DNA of 64,000 nucleotides from Kaistia soli DSM 19436 (GTDB taxonomy: Bacteria; Pseudomonadota; Alphaproteobacteria; Rhizobiales; Kaistiaceae): positions 512,668-576,667 of the forward strand of contig NZ_FQUP01000002.1 in NCBI RefSeq assembly GCF_900129325.1. The letters are read 5' to 3'. Numbering within the stretch: the stretch's first letter is position 1; each line of letters begins with the position of its first letter. The notes beneath the pieces are model-generated. The model was given only the letters and a program-made list of their open reading frames with translations, made no database searches and was not told where the DNA came from. The translations under genes were made by a program, and so were the position numbers. Shown piece after piece: positions 53,380-62,287 of the stretch.

Positions 53380-54600
53380 ATGGGATTGCTGTTCGAAGAC
53401 CACCTTCATGACGAATTCGCCAGCTGGCTGTTCGCCTATATCCCCTCTGGCGGGCCGGATTTCGGCGAGATCGCCGCGATCGGTCAGGCGGTCGGCAAGG
53501 GCGACGACGCGGCCTTCCATGCAGCCTTCCTGGCGGCTGCGGATCGCAATATCGCCGAGGGCGAGGCAGCCGAGCGCGCCGGCCGACCGGACAGTGCGCG
53601 CGAACTCCATCTGCGCGCCAGTGCCATTCTCGACGCCTCCTATCACCCGCTCTATGGCGCCCCAACCGATCCGCGGCTGCTCGCGGCCTGGCGGCGCCAG
53701 ATCGAGATCATGGAGCGCGGCTTCGCCCTCTCCGACCCGCAGCCGCAGCGTCTGGCGATTCCCTTCGAAGGTGTCGTCATGCCGGCCTGGTTCGTCCCCG
53801 CGGCGGCCCATGCCGAGGCGGTGCGACCGCTGGTGATCTTCACCAACGGCTATGACGGAACGGTCACGGACCTCTTCTTCGCCTCGGCCGTCGCAGCCTC
53901 GCGGCGCGGCTATCACAGCCTCATTTTCGACGGGCCGGGACAGGGCGGCATGCTTTATGAGCATGGCCTGCCGCTCCGTCCGGATTGGGAAACGGTCATC
54001 GGTGCCGTTGTCGACGTGATGGTTGATCATCCACTCGTTGATCCGACCCGCATCGCGCTGAACGGCTGGAGCCTTGGCGGCTATCTCGCCCCGCGCGCCG
54101 CTGCCTGCGAGCCGCGCCTGGCGGCGCTCATCGCCGATCCGTTCCTGCCGAGCGTCGCCACCGGGGTCCGCGCCATGGCGATGAAGTTCGGCGCGACGGC
54201 CGAGGCGGCCTCCGATCTCCGCCATCTGGACCCCGCCATCATTGCTGCGATGGAAAGCACCATCGCGGCCGATCCCGGCCTCGACTGGAAGATCCGCAAG
54301 CGCGCCTTCTGGGTGCATGGCGTCTCGAGCCTCGCCGACTATTTCGCGGTCTCCGAGGCGTTCACGGTCGAGGACCGCCTGCATGACATCCGCTGCCCGA
54401 CGCTGATTACCGTCGCCGAGCAAGACGGGCTGGCGAAAGGCGGACCGGCGGCCTATGAGGCGCTCACCTGTCCGAAGACGCTGATCCGGTTCTCAAGCGT
54501 GGAAGGCGCCGGTGGTCATTGCGAGATGGGCAACCGTTCCCTGCTCAACCGGCGCACATTCGACTGGCTGGACGATGTATTCGCCGGGAAGGTGGGTTAG
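53380..54600 (+). CDS. FrsA-like alpha/beta hydrolase
   Basis: 406-residue two-domain hydrolase: a helical N-terminal cap of about 150 residues, then the alpha/beta core with NGYDG as oxyanion loop, FDGPGQGGMLYE, nucleophile elbow NGWSLGGYLAP, the acid region in AEQDGLAKG and the catalytic His in GAGGHCEMGNRS. This layout matches the FrsA/2,6-dihydropseudooxynicotine-hydrolase-like group. The ATG at 53380 matches the start of the cap. The substrate is unknown. Confidence 0.88.
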   Translation: MGLLFEDHLHDEFASWLFAYIPSGGPDFGEIAAIGQAVGKGDDAAFHAAFLAAADRNIAEGEAAERAGRPDSARELHLRASAILDASYHPLYGAPTDPRLLAAWRRQIEIMERGFALSDPQPQRLAIPFEGVVMPAWFVPAAAHAEAVRPLVIFTNGYDGTVTDLFFASAVAASRRGYHSLIFDGPGQGGMLYEHGLPLRPDWETVIGAVVDVMVDHPLVDPTRIALNGWSLGGYLAPRAAACEPRLAALIADPFLPSVATGVRAMAMKFGATAEAASDLRHLDPAIIAAMESTIAADPGLDWKIRKRAFWVHGVSSLADYFAVSEAFTVEDRLHDIRCPTLITVAEQDGLAKGGPAAYEALTCPKTLIRFSSVEGAGGHCEMGNRSLLNRRTFDWLDDVFAGKVG

Positions 54601-54652
54601 TAGGAGGCCAACGCCAGAATCCAGCCATCAGCACGAACCTGCGAGCCGAGAC

Positions 54653-55600
54653 GTGACCGAACAAAGCCCCGCTGCCGATCATCTTGTGACCCTGCGCGAC
54701 TTTCTGCGCTATGCCGTCAGCCGCTTCGGCGCCGCCGGGCTCGCCCATGGCCATGGCGCGTCGACGGCCTTCGACGAGGCTGCCTATCTGGTGCTCGAAG
54801 GCCTCAAGCTGCCGATCGACGAGCTCGAACCCTTTCTCGATGCCAGGCTGCTGCCGGAAGAACGCGCCCGTCTCGCCGATCTGATCGAGGCGCGTGTAAC
54901 GACGCGCAAGCCCACTGCCTATCTGCTCAACCGCGCCTATGCCCAGGGCATTCCGCTCTATGTCGACGAGCGCGTGATCGTGCCGCGGTCGTTCATCGGT
55001 GAATTGCTGTTCTCGGAGCTGTTCGGCGGTGATGAATTCACGATCGTCGAGGATACCGGTTCGATCGAGAGCGTGCTCGATCTCTGCACCGGCTCGGGCG
55101 CGATCGCCATCCTCGCCGCCGAGGTGTTCGAGAATGCCGATATCGACGCGGTCGATCTCTCGCCGGAGGCGCTGGAGGTGGCTGCGATCAACGTCGCCGC
55201 GCAGGGCCAGGGCGCGCGCATCTCGCTGATCGAGGGGGATCTGTTCGCCCCACTCGACGGCCGGACCTATGATCTGATCCTCACCAACCCGCCCTATGTC
55301 GACGAAATCGCGATGGAGGAATTGCCGGCCGAATATCGACACGAGCCGGTGATGGCGCTCGCCTCCGGCCTCGACGGGCTCGACATCGTTCGCCGCATCC
55401 TCGGCGAGGCTGGCGCCCATCTCAATCCGGGCGGCGGGCTGCTCTGCGAGATCGGCGCCGGTCGCGAGATCATCGAGGCGGAGTATCCGGACCTGCCCTT
55501 CCTCTGGCTCGATACCGAGGAAAGCGAAGGCGAGGTGTTCTGGCTTCCGGCCGAAGCGCTGGGCGTGCAGCCTTCGAGCACGATCGGCCCGGTCGAGTAG
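54653..55600 (+). CDS. prmB: Ribosomal protein L3 N5-glutamine methyltransferase PrmB
   Basis: SAM-dependent enzyme that methylates the glutamine side chain of ribosomal protein L3. 315 residues from the GTG at 54653. The helical N-terminal domain is followed by VPRSFIGELL, the SAM loop LDLCTGSGAIAI and the catalytic NPPYVDEIAMEELP, which distinguishes PrmB from PrmC. EYRHEPVMALASGLDGL is also PrmB-like. It starts 52 bp after the hydrolase gene. Confidence 0.95.
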   Translation: MTEQSPAADHLVTLRDFLRYAVSRFGAAGLAHGHGASTAFDEAAYLVLEGLKLPIDELEPFLDARLLPEERARLADLIEARVTTRKPTAYLLNRAYAQGIPLYVDERVIVPRSFIGELLFSELFGGDEFTIVEDTGSIESVLDLCTGSGAIAILAAEVFENADIDAVDLSPEALEVAAINVAAQGQGARISLIEGDLFAPLDGRTYDLILTNPPYVDEIAMEELPAEYRHEPVMALASGLDGLDIVRRILGEAGAHLNPGGGLLCEIGAGREIIEAEYPDLPFLWLDTEESEGEVFWLPAEALGVQPSSTIGPVE

Positions 55601-55627
55601 CGCCCCGGCTGCTGCCGGCCGGGGCGC
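55600..55627. terminator. Bidirectional terminator between prmB and MFS genes
   Basis: GCGCCCCGGC at 55600-55609 pairs perfectly with GCCGGGGCGC at 55618-55627 in the 35-bp gap of a convergent pair. Confidence 0.7.
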
Positions 55628-55635
55628 CCTGAGGT

Positions 55636-57159
55636 TCAGGCCTCGATTTCCAGCATCCGCTCGCGCCGGCGTGGGCCCGGCCGGAGGACGAGGGCGAGGA
55701 AGGTCACCAGCGCCGCGGCGAAGGTGATGCCGGCGGCGATCAGCATCGTTGCGCGGAAGGCGCTGCCATAGGCGGCGGCGAAGACCGCATGCGGCACGGC
55801 AGGGGCGAGCTGTGCCGCATCCTCAAAGGCGCCATTGGCGACGGCGAGCGCGAGGCCTTCGATGGCATCGCCTGTGCCGGGCAAGCCCGCGCCGACAAAG
55901 GCGGCGAGAACCGCGCCGATCACCGCGATCGCAACGGTCTCGCCGGCAACGCGCATGGTGCCGAAGATGCCGGTGGCCATGCCCGCGCGCTCGGTCGGCA
56001 CGACCGAGATGGCGAGATCGTCCATCAGGCCCCACGGCATGCCGGCGCCGATGCCGACAAGGAGCAGCGGCGGAATGAACGCCATCGGTGCGGCGCCGGG
56101 CGCGATTGCCGCCAACCACACGAGCCCGACCGCCGACAGCACCAGCCCACCCGAGGCCAGCACGCCTGCGGGAATGAAGCGTGCGAGATTGGCCGCGGTA
56201 AACGGCACGATGGCGATCGGCGCCGACAAAGGCAGCAGCATCAGGCCCGCCTGCAACTCGCTCATGCCCTCGACCCGCACGAAGCGGATTGGCAGCAGAA
56301 ACAGCGGCACGACGAAGGAATAGGCGACCGCGACAGGCAGCGCCTGGATGCCGACGAAGCGGCCATAGGTGAACAGCGCCAGGTCGAGCATTGGCCGCGT
56401 GGCCAGCTTCTCCACCGTGATGAAGGCGATCAGCAGGGCGCCTGCCAGCGCAAACAGGCCGATGACCAGGGGATGATCGAAGCCGAGCGCCGGGCCCTCC
56501 ATGATGGCGAAGATCAGCGCGACCAGCGTCGCCGTGAACGTCGCGGCGCCAAGGCTGTCGATGCGTGTCGCGCCGGGATCGCGGGTCTCGCGCAGCCGTG
56601 GCGCCCCGAGGGCGAGGATGAGCGCGCCGGCGGCGGCGGTGGCGAAGAAGATTGCGCGCCAGCCGAACGAGGCGATGAGGAGCCCGGCGATGATCGGCCC
56701 GAAGGCGATGCCAATACCGAAGCCCGAGCCGATCATGCCGAGCGCGCGGGTGCGTGCCGGACCTTCGAATTCCTGCGCCAACGCTGCAAAGCCGGCCGAT
56801 AGCGCGATGGCGCCGGCGACGCCTTGGACGCCGCGCATCAGGTCGAGCACGAGCACGTTCGGCGCGAAGCCGATGACGAAGGAGACGAGGGTGAAGGCCG
56901 CCATGCCGAGCGTGAACATGCGCTTGCGGCCATATTGGTCGGCCAGCGCGCCGCCCAGCATCACGGTCGAGCCGATCGCCAGCATGAAGCCGGAAACGAT
57001 CCAGTTGAGTGCCGTGACGCTGCCGCCGAGATCGTGACCGATGGCGGGAATGGCAACGGCCGGACCGGTGAAGGAGATCGGGATGGTGACGGCGACAAGG
57101 AAGATGGCGGCGAGAATGAACGCCTTCTTCCGCGCCGCATCGGGGGATGCGTCGGTCAT
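55636..57159 (-). CDS. MFS drug-efflux transporter (DHA2/EmrB-like)
   Basis: 507 residues with about 14 membrane helices, the DHA2 layout. GGALADQYGRKRMF is the loop 2-3 motif A, and FGIGIAFGPIIAGLL is motif C of antiporters. It sits in the inner membrane and exports drugs or metabolites with protons. It diverges from a TetR gene with a palindrome between them, so it is likely repressed by that protein and induced by its ligand. Confidence 0.93.
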   Translation of the reverse strand: MTDASPDAARKKAFILAAIFLVAVTIPISFTGPAVAIPAIGHDLGGSVTALNWIVSGFMLAIGSTVMLGGALADQYGRKRMFTLGMAAFTLVSFVIGFAPNVLVLDLMRGVQGVAGAIALSAGFAALAQEFEGPARTRALGMIGSGFGIGIAFGPIIAGLLIASFGWRAIFFATAAAGALILALGAPRLRETRDPGATRIDSLGAATFTATLVALIFAIMEGPALGFDHPLVIGLFALAGALLIAFITVEKLATRPMLDLALFTYGRFVGIQALPVAVAYSFVVPLFLLPIRFVRVEGMSELQAGLMLLPLSAPIAIVPFTAANLARFIPAGVLASGGLVLSAVGLVWLAAIAPGAAPMAFIPPLLLVGIGAGMPWGLMDDLAISVVPTERAGMATGIFGTMRVAGETVAIAVIGAVLAAFVGAGLPGTGDAIEGLALAVANGAFEDAAQLAPAVPHAVFAAAYGSAFRATMLIAAGITFAAALVTFLALVLRPGPRRRERMLEIEA

Positions 57160-57272
57160 GACTTGTCTCTTGCAGTTTGAAGCCGCCGGCGAAGATCGCT
57201 GCGGGGAATAGGGGCCTGGACTGCGCGGCGGGAGAGGCGCCGCGCAGCCCAGCGACGGTGAACCGCCGTCGG

Positions 57273-57295
57273 CGATCCCTCATCTGTAGGGATCG
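57273..57295. promoter_or_regulatory. TetR-type operator between MFS and TetR genes
   Basis: CGATCCCT at 57273-57280 and AGGGATCG at 57288-57295 form a perfect 8-bp inverted repeat with a 7-bp spacer, a size typical of TetR operators. A second imperfect repeat, CCTTGA-N9-TCAAGG, lies at 57313-57333. Confidence 0.6.
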
Positions 57296-57403
57296 TTACA
57301 CAAACAATAAGCCCTTGATTCTGGCCGTCAAGGCTTTTATTTAGTGATCATAACAGAAATGAGACCGGGCTCGCTGCAAGGGCCGGTTTCGAGGATGCGC
57401 AAG

Positions 57404-58015
57404 ATGGGTGCACGTGGCAGGCCGCGCGGTTTCGATCGCGACGCCGCCCTTGAACAGGCGATGGATGTCTTCTGGGCGCGCGGCTATGCCGGGGCGTCGA
57501 TCGCCGAACTGACCGAGGCGATGGGTATCAATCCGCCGAGCCTCTATGCCGCCTTTGGCTCCAAGGAACAACTCTTCAAGGAAGCCGTCCGCCTCTATGC
57601 CGAGACGGACGATGCCTGCACGCTGGAAATGCTGGAGGGCGATCTCTCGACGCGCGAGTCGATCGCCGCGATGCTGCAGGTGAGCGCGCGTTCCTGTGTC
57701 CGGCCGCACAAGCCGGCGGGCTGCTTCATGACGCTCGGCGCCACCAATGGCGGCCCGGAGACGGATGCTGCGCAGCAATATCTCTGCGACCAGCGCCGCG
57801 ACATGGCGAGCCGCATCCGCGCCCGTCTGGCGCGCGGCGTTGCCGATGGCGAACTGCCGGCGGGCCTCGATCTCGCCCGCGTCACGGCCTTCTTCGCGAC
57901 CGTCATCAAGGGCATGTCGATCGAGGCGCGGGACGGCGCCGATATCGAGACGCTCGCCGCCGTCGCCCGCAGCGCGATGCTCGGCTGGGACGCGATTACC
58001 TCGACGCAGGGGTAG
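57404..58015 (+). CDS. TetR/AcrR-family regulator
   Basis: 203 residues from the ATG at 57404, preceded by GAGGA; upstream GTG (57344) and ATG options lack family similarity. N-terminal GARGRPRGFDRDAALEQAMDVFWARG and ASIAELTEAMGINPPSLYAAFGSKEQLF form the DNA-binding helix-turn-helix of the AcrR group. The C-terminal ligand domain has TetR_C-type CFMTLGATNGG. It diverges from the MFS exporter it probably represses. Confidence 0.93.
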   Translation: MGARGRPRGFDRDAALEQAMDVFWARGYAGASIAELTEAMGINPPSLYAAFGSKEQLFKEAVRLYAETDDACTLEMLEGDLSTRESIAAMLQVSARSCVRPHKPAGCFMTLGATNGGPETDAAQQYLCDQRRDMASRIRARLARGVADGELPAGLDLARVTAFFATVIKGMSIEARDGADIETLAAVARSAMLGWDAITSTQG

Positions 58016-58023
58016 TTTTGCGG

Positions 58024-58057
58024 GACGGCGGGCCGCGCCTTGCGGCCGCCCGCCGTC
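58024..58057. terminator. Bidirectional terminator between TetR and Ntn-hydrolase genes
   Basis: GACGGCGGGC at 58024-58033 pairs perfectly with GCCCGCCGTC at 58048-58057, with further GC pairs inside, in a 47-bp convergent gap. Confidence 0.7.
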
Positions 58058-58062
58058 GATGA

Positions 58063-59154
58063 TCAGGGCGCCAGGGCTTCCGCGCCGACCGTGGCCGCCG
58101 GATAGGGCAGGTCCGTGACGAGCTTCGACATCGGCTGGCTGCTTGCGAAGATCGGCGCGAGGTCGATCGTCAGATAGCTGGTACGATGCGCATAGTCCGA
58201 AATGGTCAGGCGATTGTTGGTGAGGTCCTTGATCGACACCCACTGGGTGTAGTCCGAGACCACCGTGTCGCCGTCCTTCGATTCCGCGACGCCGATCGGG
58301 ATGTCGACCGTGTTCAGCACATGCGTCACGGCCTGGACGGCTTCGGCGGCATCCTTCGGCTCGGGCACGGAATGGCGCATGAAGGCGGCGCGCACGAAGC
58401 GCGACGGCGGCGTGAAGTCGCCCGGCAGGCCCATAGTGCCGCCGCCCTGGCCGATCGCCGTGACATTGGCGGTGCCATACTGGCGGCTTTGGGCGCCGAT
58501 GGCCGAGATGTTCACGTAGTTGCGCAGGTTGGTGAGATGCCAGTCATAGGTCGGCGCGTTGGTGAGCACATGCGCGGCGTTGTCGTGGATCTGGACCTCG
58601 CCGTCGACATATTCGACGACGATGCCGGCGCCGCTGCGATCCGTGAAGACGAAGTGGATATAGGGCGGGGTCGGCCCGGTCGGCAGGGCCGGATCGGTCC
58701 ACACCTTGGTCGTTTGCAGCGCCGCCTTGACGCTGGCGACATCCTTGAAGCTGCCGAGCGCCCATTTGCCGAAGGAGAGGATCTCGACAAAGTTCGCGTC
58801 GGCCGGAGTCACCTGCTGATAGGTGGTGAAGCCCGGCAGGAAGTTGCCGCTCATGCCGAGCCCGGCTTCGTTCTGCCCCTCGAGGATCGCGCCGCCCGGT
58901 ATGATGTTGGCGCTGATGCCGGCGAGCGCATAGCTCGTGGTCACCGTCTTCTCTGCCATGCCCTTGGGCGCCGGCAGCGTGAAGGTGGTGCCCTTCGGGA
59001 CGCTCTCCAGCGTCCACTTCATGTCGATCGCCCATTCCATCGTGCGCCCGGCCACGACCGACTTGTCGGCCGCGGTGATGTCCACCGCCGTGCAGGCCAG
59101 CGCGGCATGGGTCATGATGGCAAGCGAGAGTGCCGCGGCGAGTGTTCGAAGCAT
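58063..59154 (-). CDS. Secreted linear-amide C-N hydrolase (choloylglycine/penicillin V acylase family)
   Basis: Ntn-hydrolase of 363 residues. The signal peptide MLRTLAAALSLAIMTHAALA is cut directly before Cys21, which becomes the N-terminal nucleophile. GRTMEW holds the conserved Arg, and NAPTYDWHLTNLRNY carries the conserved Asn of bile-salt hydrolases and penicillin V acylases. GGTMGLPGDFTPPSRFVR follows. The secreted form in Gram-negatives often acts on N-acyl homoserine lactones or penicillin V; the substrate here is unproven. Confidence 0.9.
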   Translation of the reverse strand: MLRTLAAALSLAIMTHAALACTAVDITAADKSVVAGRTMEWAIDMKWTLESVPKGTTFTLPAPKGMAEKTVTTSYALAGISANIIPGGAILEGQNEAGLGMSGNFLPGFTTYQQVTPADANFVEILSFGKWALGSFKDVASVKAALQTTKVWTDPALPTGPTPPYIHFVFTDRSGAGIVVEYVDGEVQIHDNAAHVLTNAPTYDWHLTNLRNYVNISAIGAQSRQYGTANVTAIGQGGGTMGLPGDFTPPSRFVRAAFMRHSVPEPKDAAEAVQAVTHVLNTVDIPIGVAESKDGDTVVSDYTQWVSIKDLTNNRLTISDYAHRTSYLTIDLAPIFASSQPMSKLVTDLPYPAATVGAEALAP

Positions 59155-59464
59155 ATCGGGTTCCTCTTCGGGACATTGCAGGCCCCATCATACGGACCTA
59201 ACGACATGGACCTTTAAGGTCGTCTGAACGGCCCCAGGCCAAATATCAGAAGCCGAGACACGACATGGACTGCCCGACAGTCTCCGCGGCCGGCAAAGTA
59301 CCACTCAAATGCTATCCAATTGAAGTATTCATCAATTCGAAGTAGATAGTATTGTCCTGCTCTGCGGCAGGCAAGGAGTTTCGTTGCTGAATGAGGCTTC
59401 GCTCGGCTTTGATTAAATAGTAAAAATATAGAGCATCATATCTATTCGGGGGAAATATCAAGAT
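59155..59464. other. Intergenic region before the carbonic anhydrase gene
   Basis: About 310 bases of divergent promoter DNA, AT-rich towards the right. It contains the imperfect repeat CAATTGAAG-TATTCAT-CAATTCGAAG near 59310. No gene is seen. Confidence 0.5.
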
Positions 59465-60199
59465 ATGTGTGAGCATTCGTCGAATGGCCTGCATCGCCGC
59501 TCCCTTTTCAAGCGGGCGGCTGCAGCATCCGCGTTGGCGGCGACCAGTCTTGCGGGCATTGGCGTGCCGTCTCTTGCCTATGCTGCGGCGATGACCAGGG
59601 AGCAGCGGGACAAGATGTCTCCAGACGACATCATCGAGAGCTTCAAGGAAGGCAATCGGCGCTTCCGCGACGGCAAGATGATGCAGCATGACTATCGGGC
59701 GCAGAAACGCGCGACGGCCACGGGTCAGTTCCCGGCCGCTGTGATCCTCAGTTGCATCGATTCCCGCACGCCGGCGGAGATCCTGCTCGATGTCGGCATC
59801 GGCGAAACCTTCAATGCGCGCATCGCCCGGAACATCCAGAACGACGACATTCTCGGCAGCATGGAATTCGCCTGCGCCGTTGTCGGCGCCAAGGTGGTGC
59901 TCGTCATGGGCCACACCGCCTGCGGCGCCATTCGTGGTGCGATCGACGGCGCCGAACTGGGCAACCTCACCGGGCTGCTCGACAAGATCAAGCCGGCCAT
60001 CCCGCGGACGAAGTATGACGGCGACCGCTCGGGCAGCAATTACGACTTCGTCGACGCGGTGGCGCGGACCAATGTCGAAATGACGATGGAGCAGATCCGG
60101 TCGAACAGCCCGGTGCTCAAGAAGCTCGAGGACGACGGCGAGATCAAGATCGCCGGCAGCATGTACCATCTCGTGGGCGGCGAGGTGGAGTTCTACTGA
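59465..60199 (+). CDS. Exported beta-carbonic anhydrase (Tat signal)
   Basis: Interconverts CO2 and bicarbonate. 244 residues. The N-terminus HRRSLFKRAAAASALAATS with a following hydrophobic stretch ending at SLAYA looks like a twin-arginine signal, so the enzyme is probably periplasmic. The zinc ligands of beta-class enzymes are present: Cys97 and Asp99 in CIDSR, His150 and Cys153 in GHTACGA. Most beta-carbonic anhydrases are cytoplasmic. It stands alone between the Ntn-hydrolase gene and rlmN. Confidence 0.92.
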   Translation: MCEHSSNGLHRRSLFKRAAAASALAATSLAGIGVPSLAYAAAMTREQRDKMSPDDIIESFKEGNRRFRDGKMMQHDYRAQKRATATGQFPAAVILSCIDSRTPAEILLDVGIGETFNARIARNIQNDDILGSMEFACAVVGAKVVLVMGHTACGAIRGAIDGAELGNLTGLLDKIKPAIPRTKYDGDRSGSNYDFVDAVARTNVEMTMEQIRSNSPVLKKLEDDGEIKIAGSMYHLVGGEVEFY

Positions 60200-60348
60200 G
60201 CAGACCATGACGGCATGCGGCCGGGCAATTGCAGGGCACGGCCGCAAATCTCCTGATTCTCGGGCCGGGATGTGTTAAGAGGCGGCCAACATCATGCCGC
60301 CGGTCCCGATGCGCCTCAGCGCCGGGACGGCCCCGAGCCGGATTCGCC

Positions 60349-61575
60349 ATGACCGCATCAATCGCCGCCGCGCCCGAAGCCGCGGTTTCCAACATATCCC
60401 GCCGCACGCCGGTAGCCGAGACGCCGTCGCTTGTCGGCCTGTCGCGCGCCGGCATTGGTGCCGAGCTTGCCCGCATCGGCGTCGAGCAGAAGCAGATCCG
60501 CATGCGCACCGCGCAGATCTGGAACTGGGTCTATGCGCGCGGCGTCACCGATTTCGGTGACATGCTGAACGTCTCCAAGGACATGCGCCAGACACTGTCC
60601 TCGGCCTTCACATTGAAGCGCCCCGAGATCGTCACCGAGCAGGTCTCCGAGGACGGCACGCGCAAATGGCTGATGCGCTTTCCCGCTCGCGGCGCCGGTC
60701 GCCCGGTCGAGATCGAGACTGTCTATATCCCGGAAATCGGGCGCGGCACGCTCTGCGTCTCCAGCCAGGTCGGCTGCACGCTCACTTGCTCGTTCTGCCA
60801 CACCGGCACGCAGAAGCTGGTCCGCAATCTGACTGCGGAGGAGATCGTCGGCCAGATCCTGGTTGCACGCGATCGTCTCGGCGATTTCCCGGATAAGGCG
60901 ACGCCGGTCGGTGCCGCTGTTCCCACCGAAGGCCGCCTCGTTTCCAACATCGTCATGATGGGCATGGGCGAGCCGCTCTATAATTTCGACAACGTCAAGG
61001 AGGCGCTGCTGATCGCCTCCGATGGCGAAGGCCTGTCGCTCTCCAAGCGCCGCATCACGCTGTCGACCTCGGGCGTCGTGCCGGAGATTCCGCGCGCCGG
61101 CACAGAGATCGGCTCAATGCTGGCGATCTCGCTGCACGCTGTGCGTGATGATCTGCGCGACATGCTGGTGCCGCTCAACCGGAAATATCCGATCGCCGAG
61201 CTGCTCGAGGCCTGCCGCAACTATCCTGGCCTCTCGAACGCCCGTCGCATCACCTTCGAATATGTGATGCTGAAGGACGTCAATGACAGCCCGGCCGATG
61301 CGCGCGAACTGGTGCGGCTCCTGAAGGGTATCCCCGCCAAGATCAATCTGATCCCGTTCAATCCCTGGCCGGGCGTCAACTACCAGTGCTCGTCCTGGGA
61401 GACGATCGAGGCGTTCTCGGACATCGTCAACCGGGCTGGCTATGCCTCGCCGATCCGCACGCCGCGCGGCCGCGACATCCTCGCGGCCTGCGGCCAGTTG
61501 AAGAGCGAGAGCGAGCGGATGCGGGCGCGCGAGCGCCTGGCGCTCGAGGCGATGATCACCGACGACGGCGAGTAA
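60349..61575 (+). CDS. rlmN: Dual-specificity rRNA/tRNA adenine-C2 methyltransferase RlmN
   Basis: Radical-SAM enzyme methylating A2503 of 23S rRNA and A37 of some tRNAs. 408 residues from the ATG at 60349. The Fe-S triad Cys143, Cys147, Cys150 lies in [13 protein letters not shown], and [10 protein letters not shown] and [11 protein letters not shown] follow. The C-terminal [16 protein letters not shown] has the methyl-carrier Cys. Its extended N-terminus resembles alphaproteobacterial RlmN. It ends against actR with a shared hairpin. Confidence 0.97.
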   Translation: MTASIAAAPEAAVSNISRRTPVAETPSLVGLSRAGIGAELARIGVEQKQIRMRTAQIWNWVYARGVTDFGDMLNVSKDMRQTLSSAFTLKRPEIVTEQVSEDGTRKWLMRFPARGAGRPVEIETVYIPEIGRGTLCVSSQVGCTLTCSFCHTGTQKLVRNLTAEEIVGQILVARDRLGDFPDKATPVGAAVPTEGRLVSNIVMMGMGEPLYNFDNVKEALLIASDGEGLSLSKRRITLSTSGVVPEIPRAGTEIGSMLAISLHAVRDDLRDMLVPLNRKYPIAELLEACRNYPGLSNARRITFEYVMLKDVNDSPADARELVRLLKGIPAKINLIPFNPWPGVNYQCSSWETIEAFSDIVNRAGYASPIRTPRGRDILAACGQLKSESERMRARERLALEAMITDDGE

Positions 61576-61609
61576 AGCGCGGCGGCGCCCCCTAGCGGGG
61601 CGCGCGCTT
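61575..61609. terminator. Bidirectional hairpin at the rlmN/actR convergence
   Basis: AAGCGCG pairs with CGCGCTT (outer) and GCGCCCC with GGGGCGC (inner). The stem covers the actR stop, so the last codons of actR form part of the hairpin. Confidence 0.65.
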
Positions 61610-62149
61610 GGCAAGGATGCGCTGCAAGGTGCGGCGATGCATGTTGAGCCGGCGCGCCGTCTCGGAGACATTCCGCTCGCACAGCTCATAGACGCGCTGG
61701 ATATGCTCCCAGCGGACGCGATCAGCCGACATCGGATTGTCGGGCGGCACGGCCTTTTCCGTCGGATCGCGCGTCAGAGCCAGGAAGACCTCGTCGGCAT
61801 CGGCGGGCTTGGCGAGATAATCGACTGCGCCGAGCTTCACCGCCGTGACGGCGGTCGCGATATTGCCATAGCCGGTCAGCACCACCATTCGCGATTCCGG
61901 TCGCTTGCGGCGGATCAGCTCGATCACGTCGAGCCCGTTGCCGTCCTCGAGCCGCATGTCGACGACCGCATAGGCCGGCGGCCGCTGATCGACCTTGCGC
62001 ATGCCCTCGGCGACGGTGTCGGCGGTCTCGACCGCGAAGCCGCGCGTCTCCATGGCGCGGGCGAGCCGCTGGAGAAATGCCTTGTCGTCATCGACGATGA
62101 TGAGCGATGTGTCTGTGCCGGCCAGCCCGGCGCTGTCGATATCCGTCAT
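61592..62149 (-). CDS. actR: ActR/RegA-type redox response regulator
   Basis: About 185 residues from the ATG at 62149 (an ATG at 62176 with AGAGGA upstream gives 194). The receiver has LIIVDDDKAF, phospho-acceptor Asp in VVDMRLEDG and LAKPADADE. A proline-containing linker leads to a Fis-type helix-turn-helix, NVSETARRLNMHRRTLQRIL. Family members control photosynthesis, CO2 and N2 fixation or acid tolerance in response to redox. Its kinase ActS is encoded just upstream on the same strand. Confidence 0.94.
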   Translation of the reverse strand: MTDIDSAGLAGTDTSLIIVDDDKAFLQRLARAMETRGFAVETADTVAEGMRKVDQRPPAYAVVDMRLEDGNGLDVIELIRRKRPESRMVVLTGYGNIATAVTAVKLGAVDYLAKPADADEVFLALTRDPTEKAVPPDNPMSADRVRWEHIQRVYELCERNVSETARRLNMHRRTLQRILAKRAPR

Positions 62150-62287
62150 CGGATCCTGCCTCGGCCCCCCGTTCATTGTTTTCGTTCCTCTTGGCCGGGT
62201 TATAGGAAGCGGACGCGCTTCCGCCAACCCCGCGCGTTGTTTGCGATCATAGACGGCAAATCGCCGCAATGCGCGTTCTCTTGCAGA

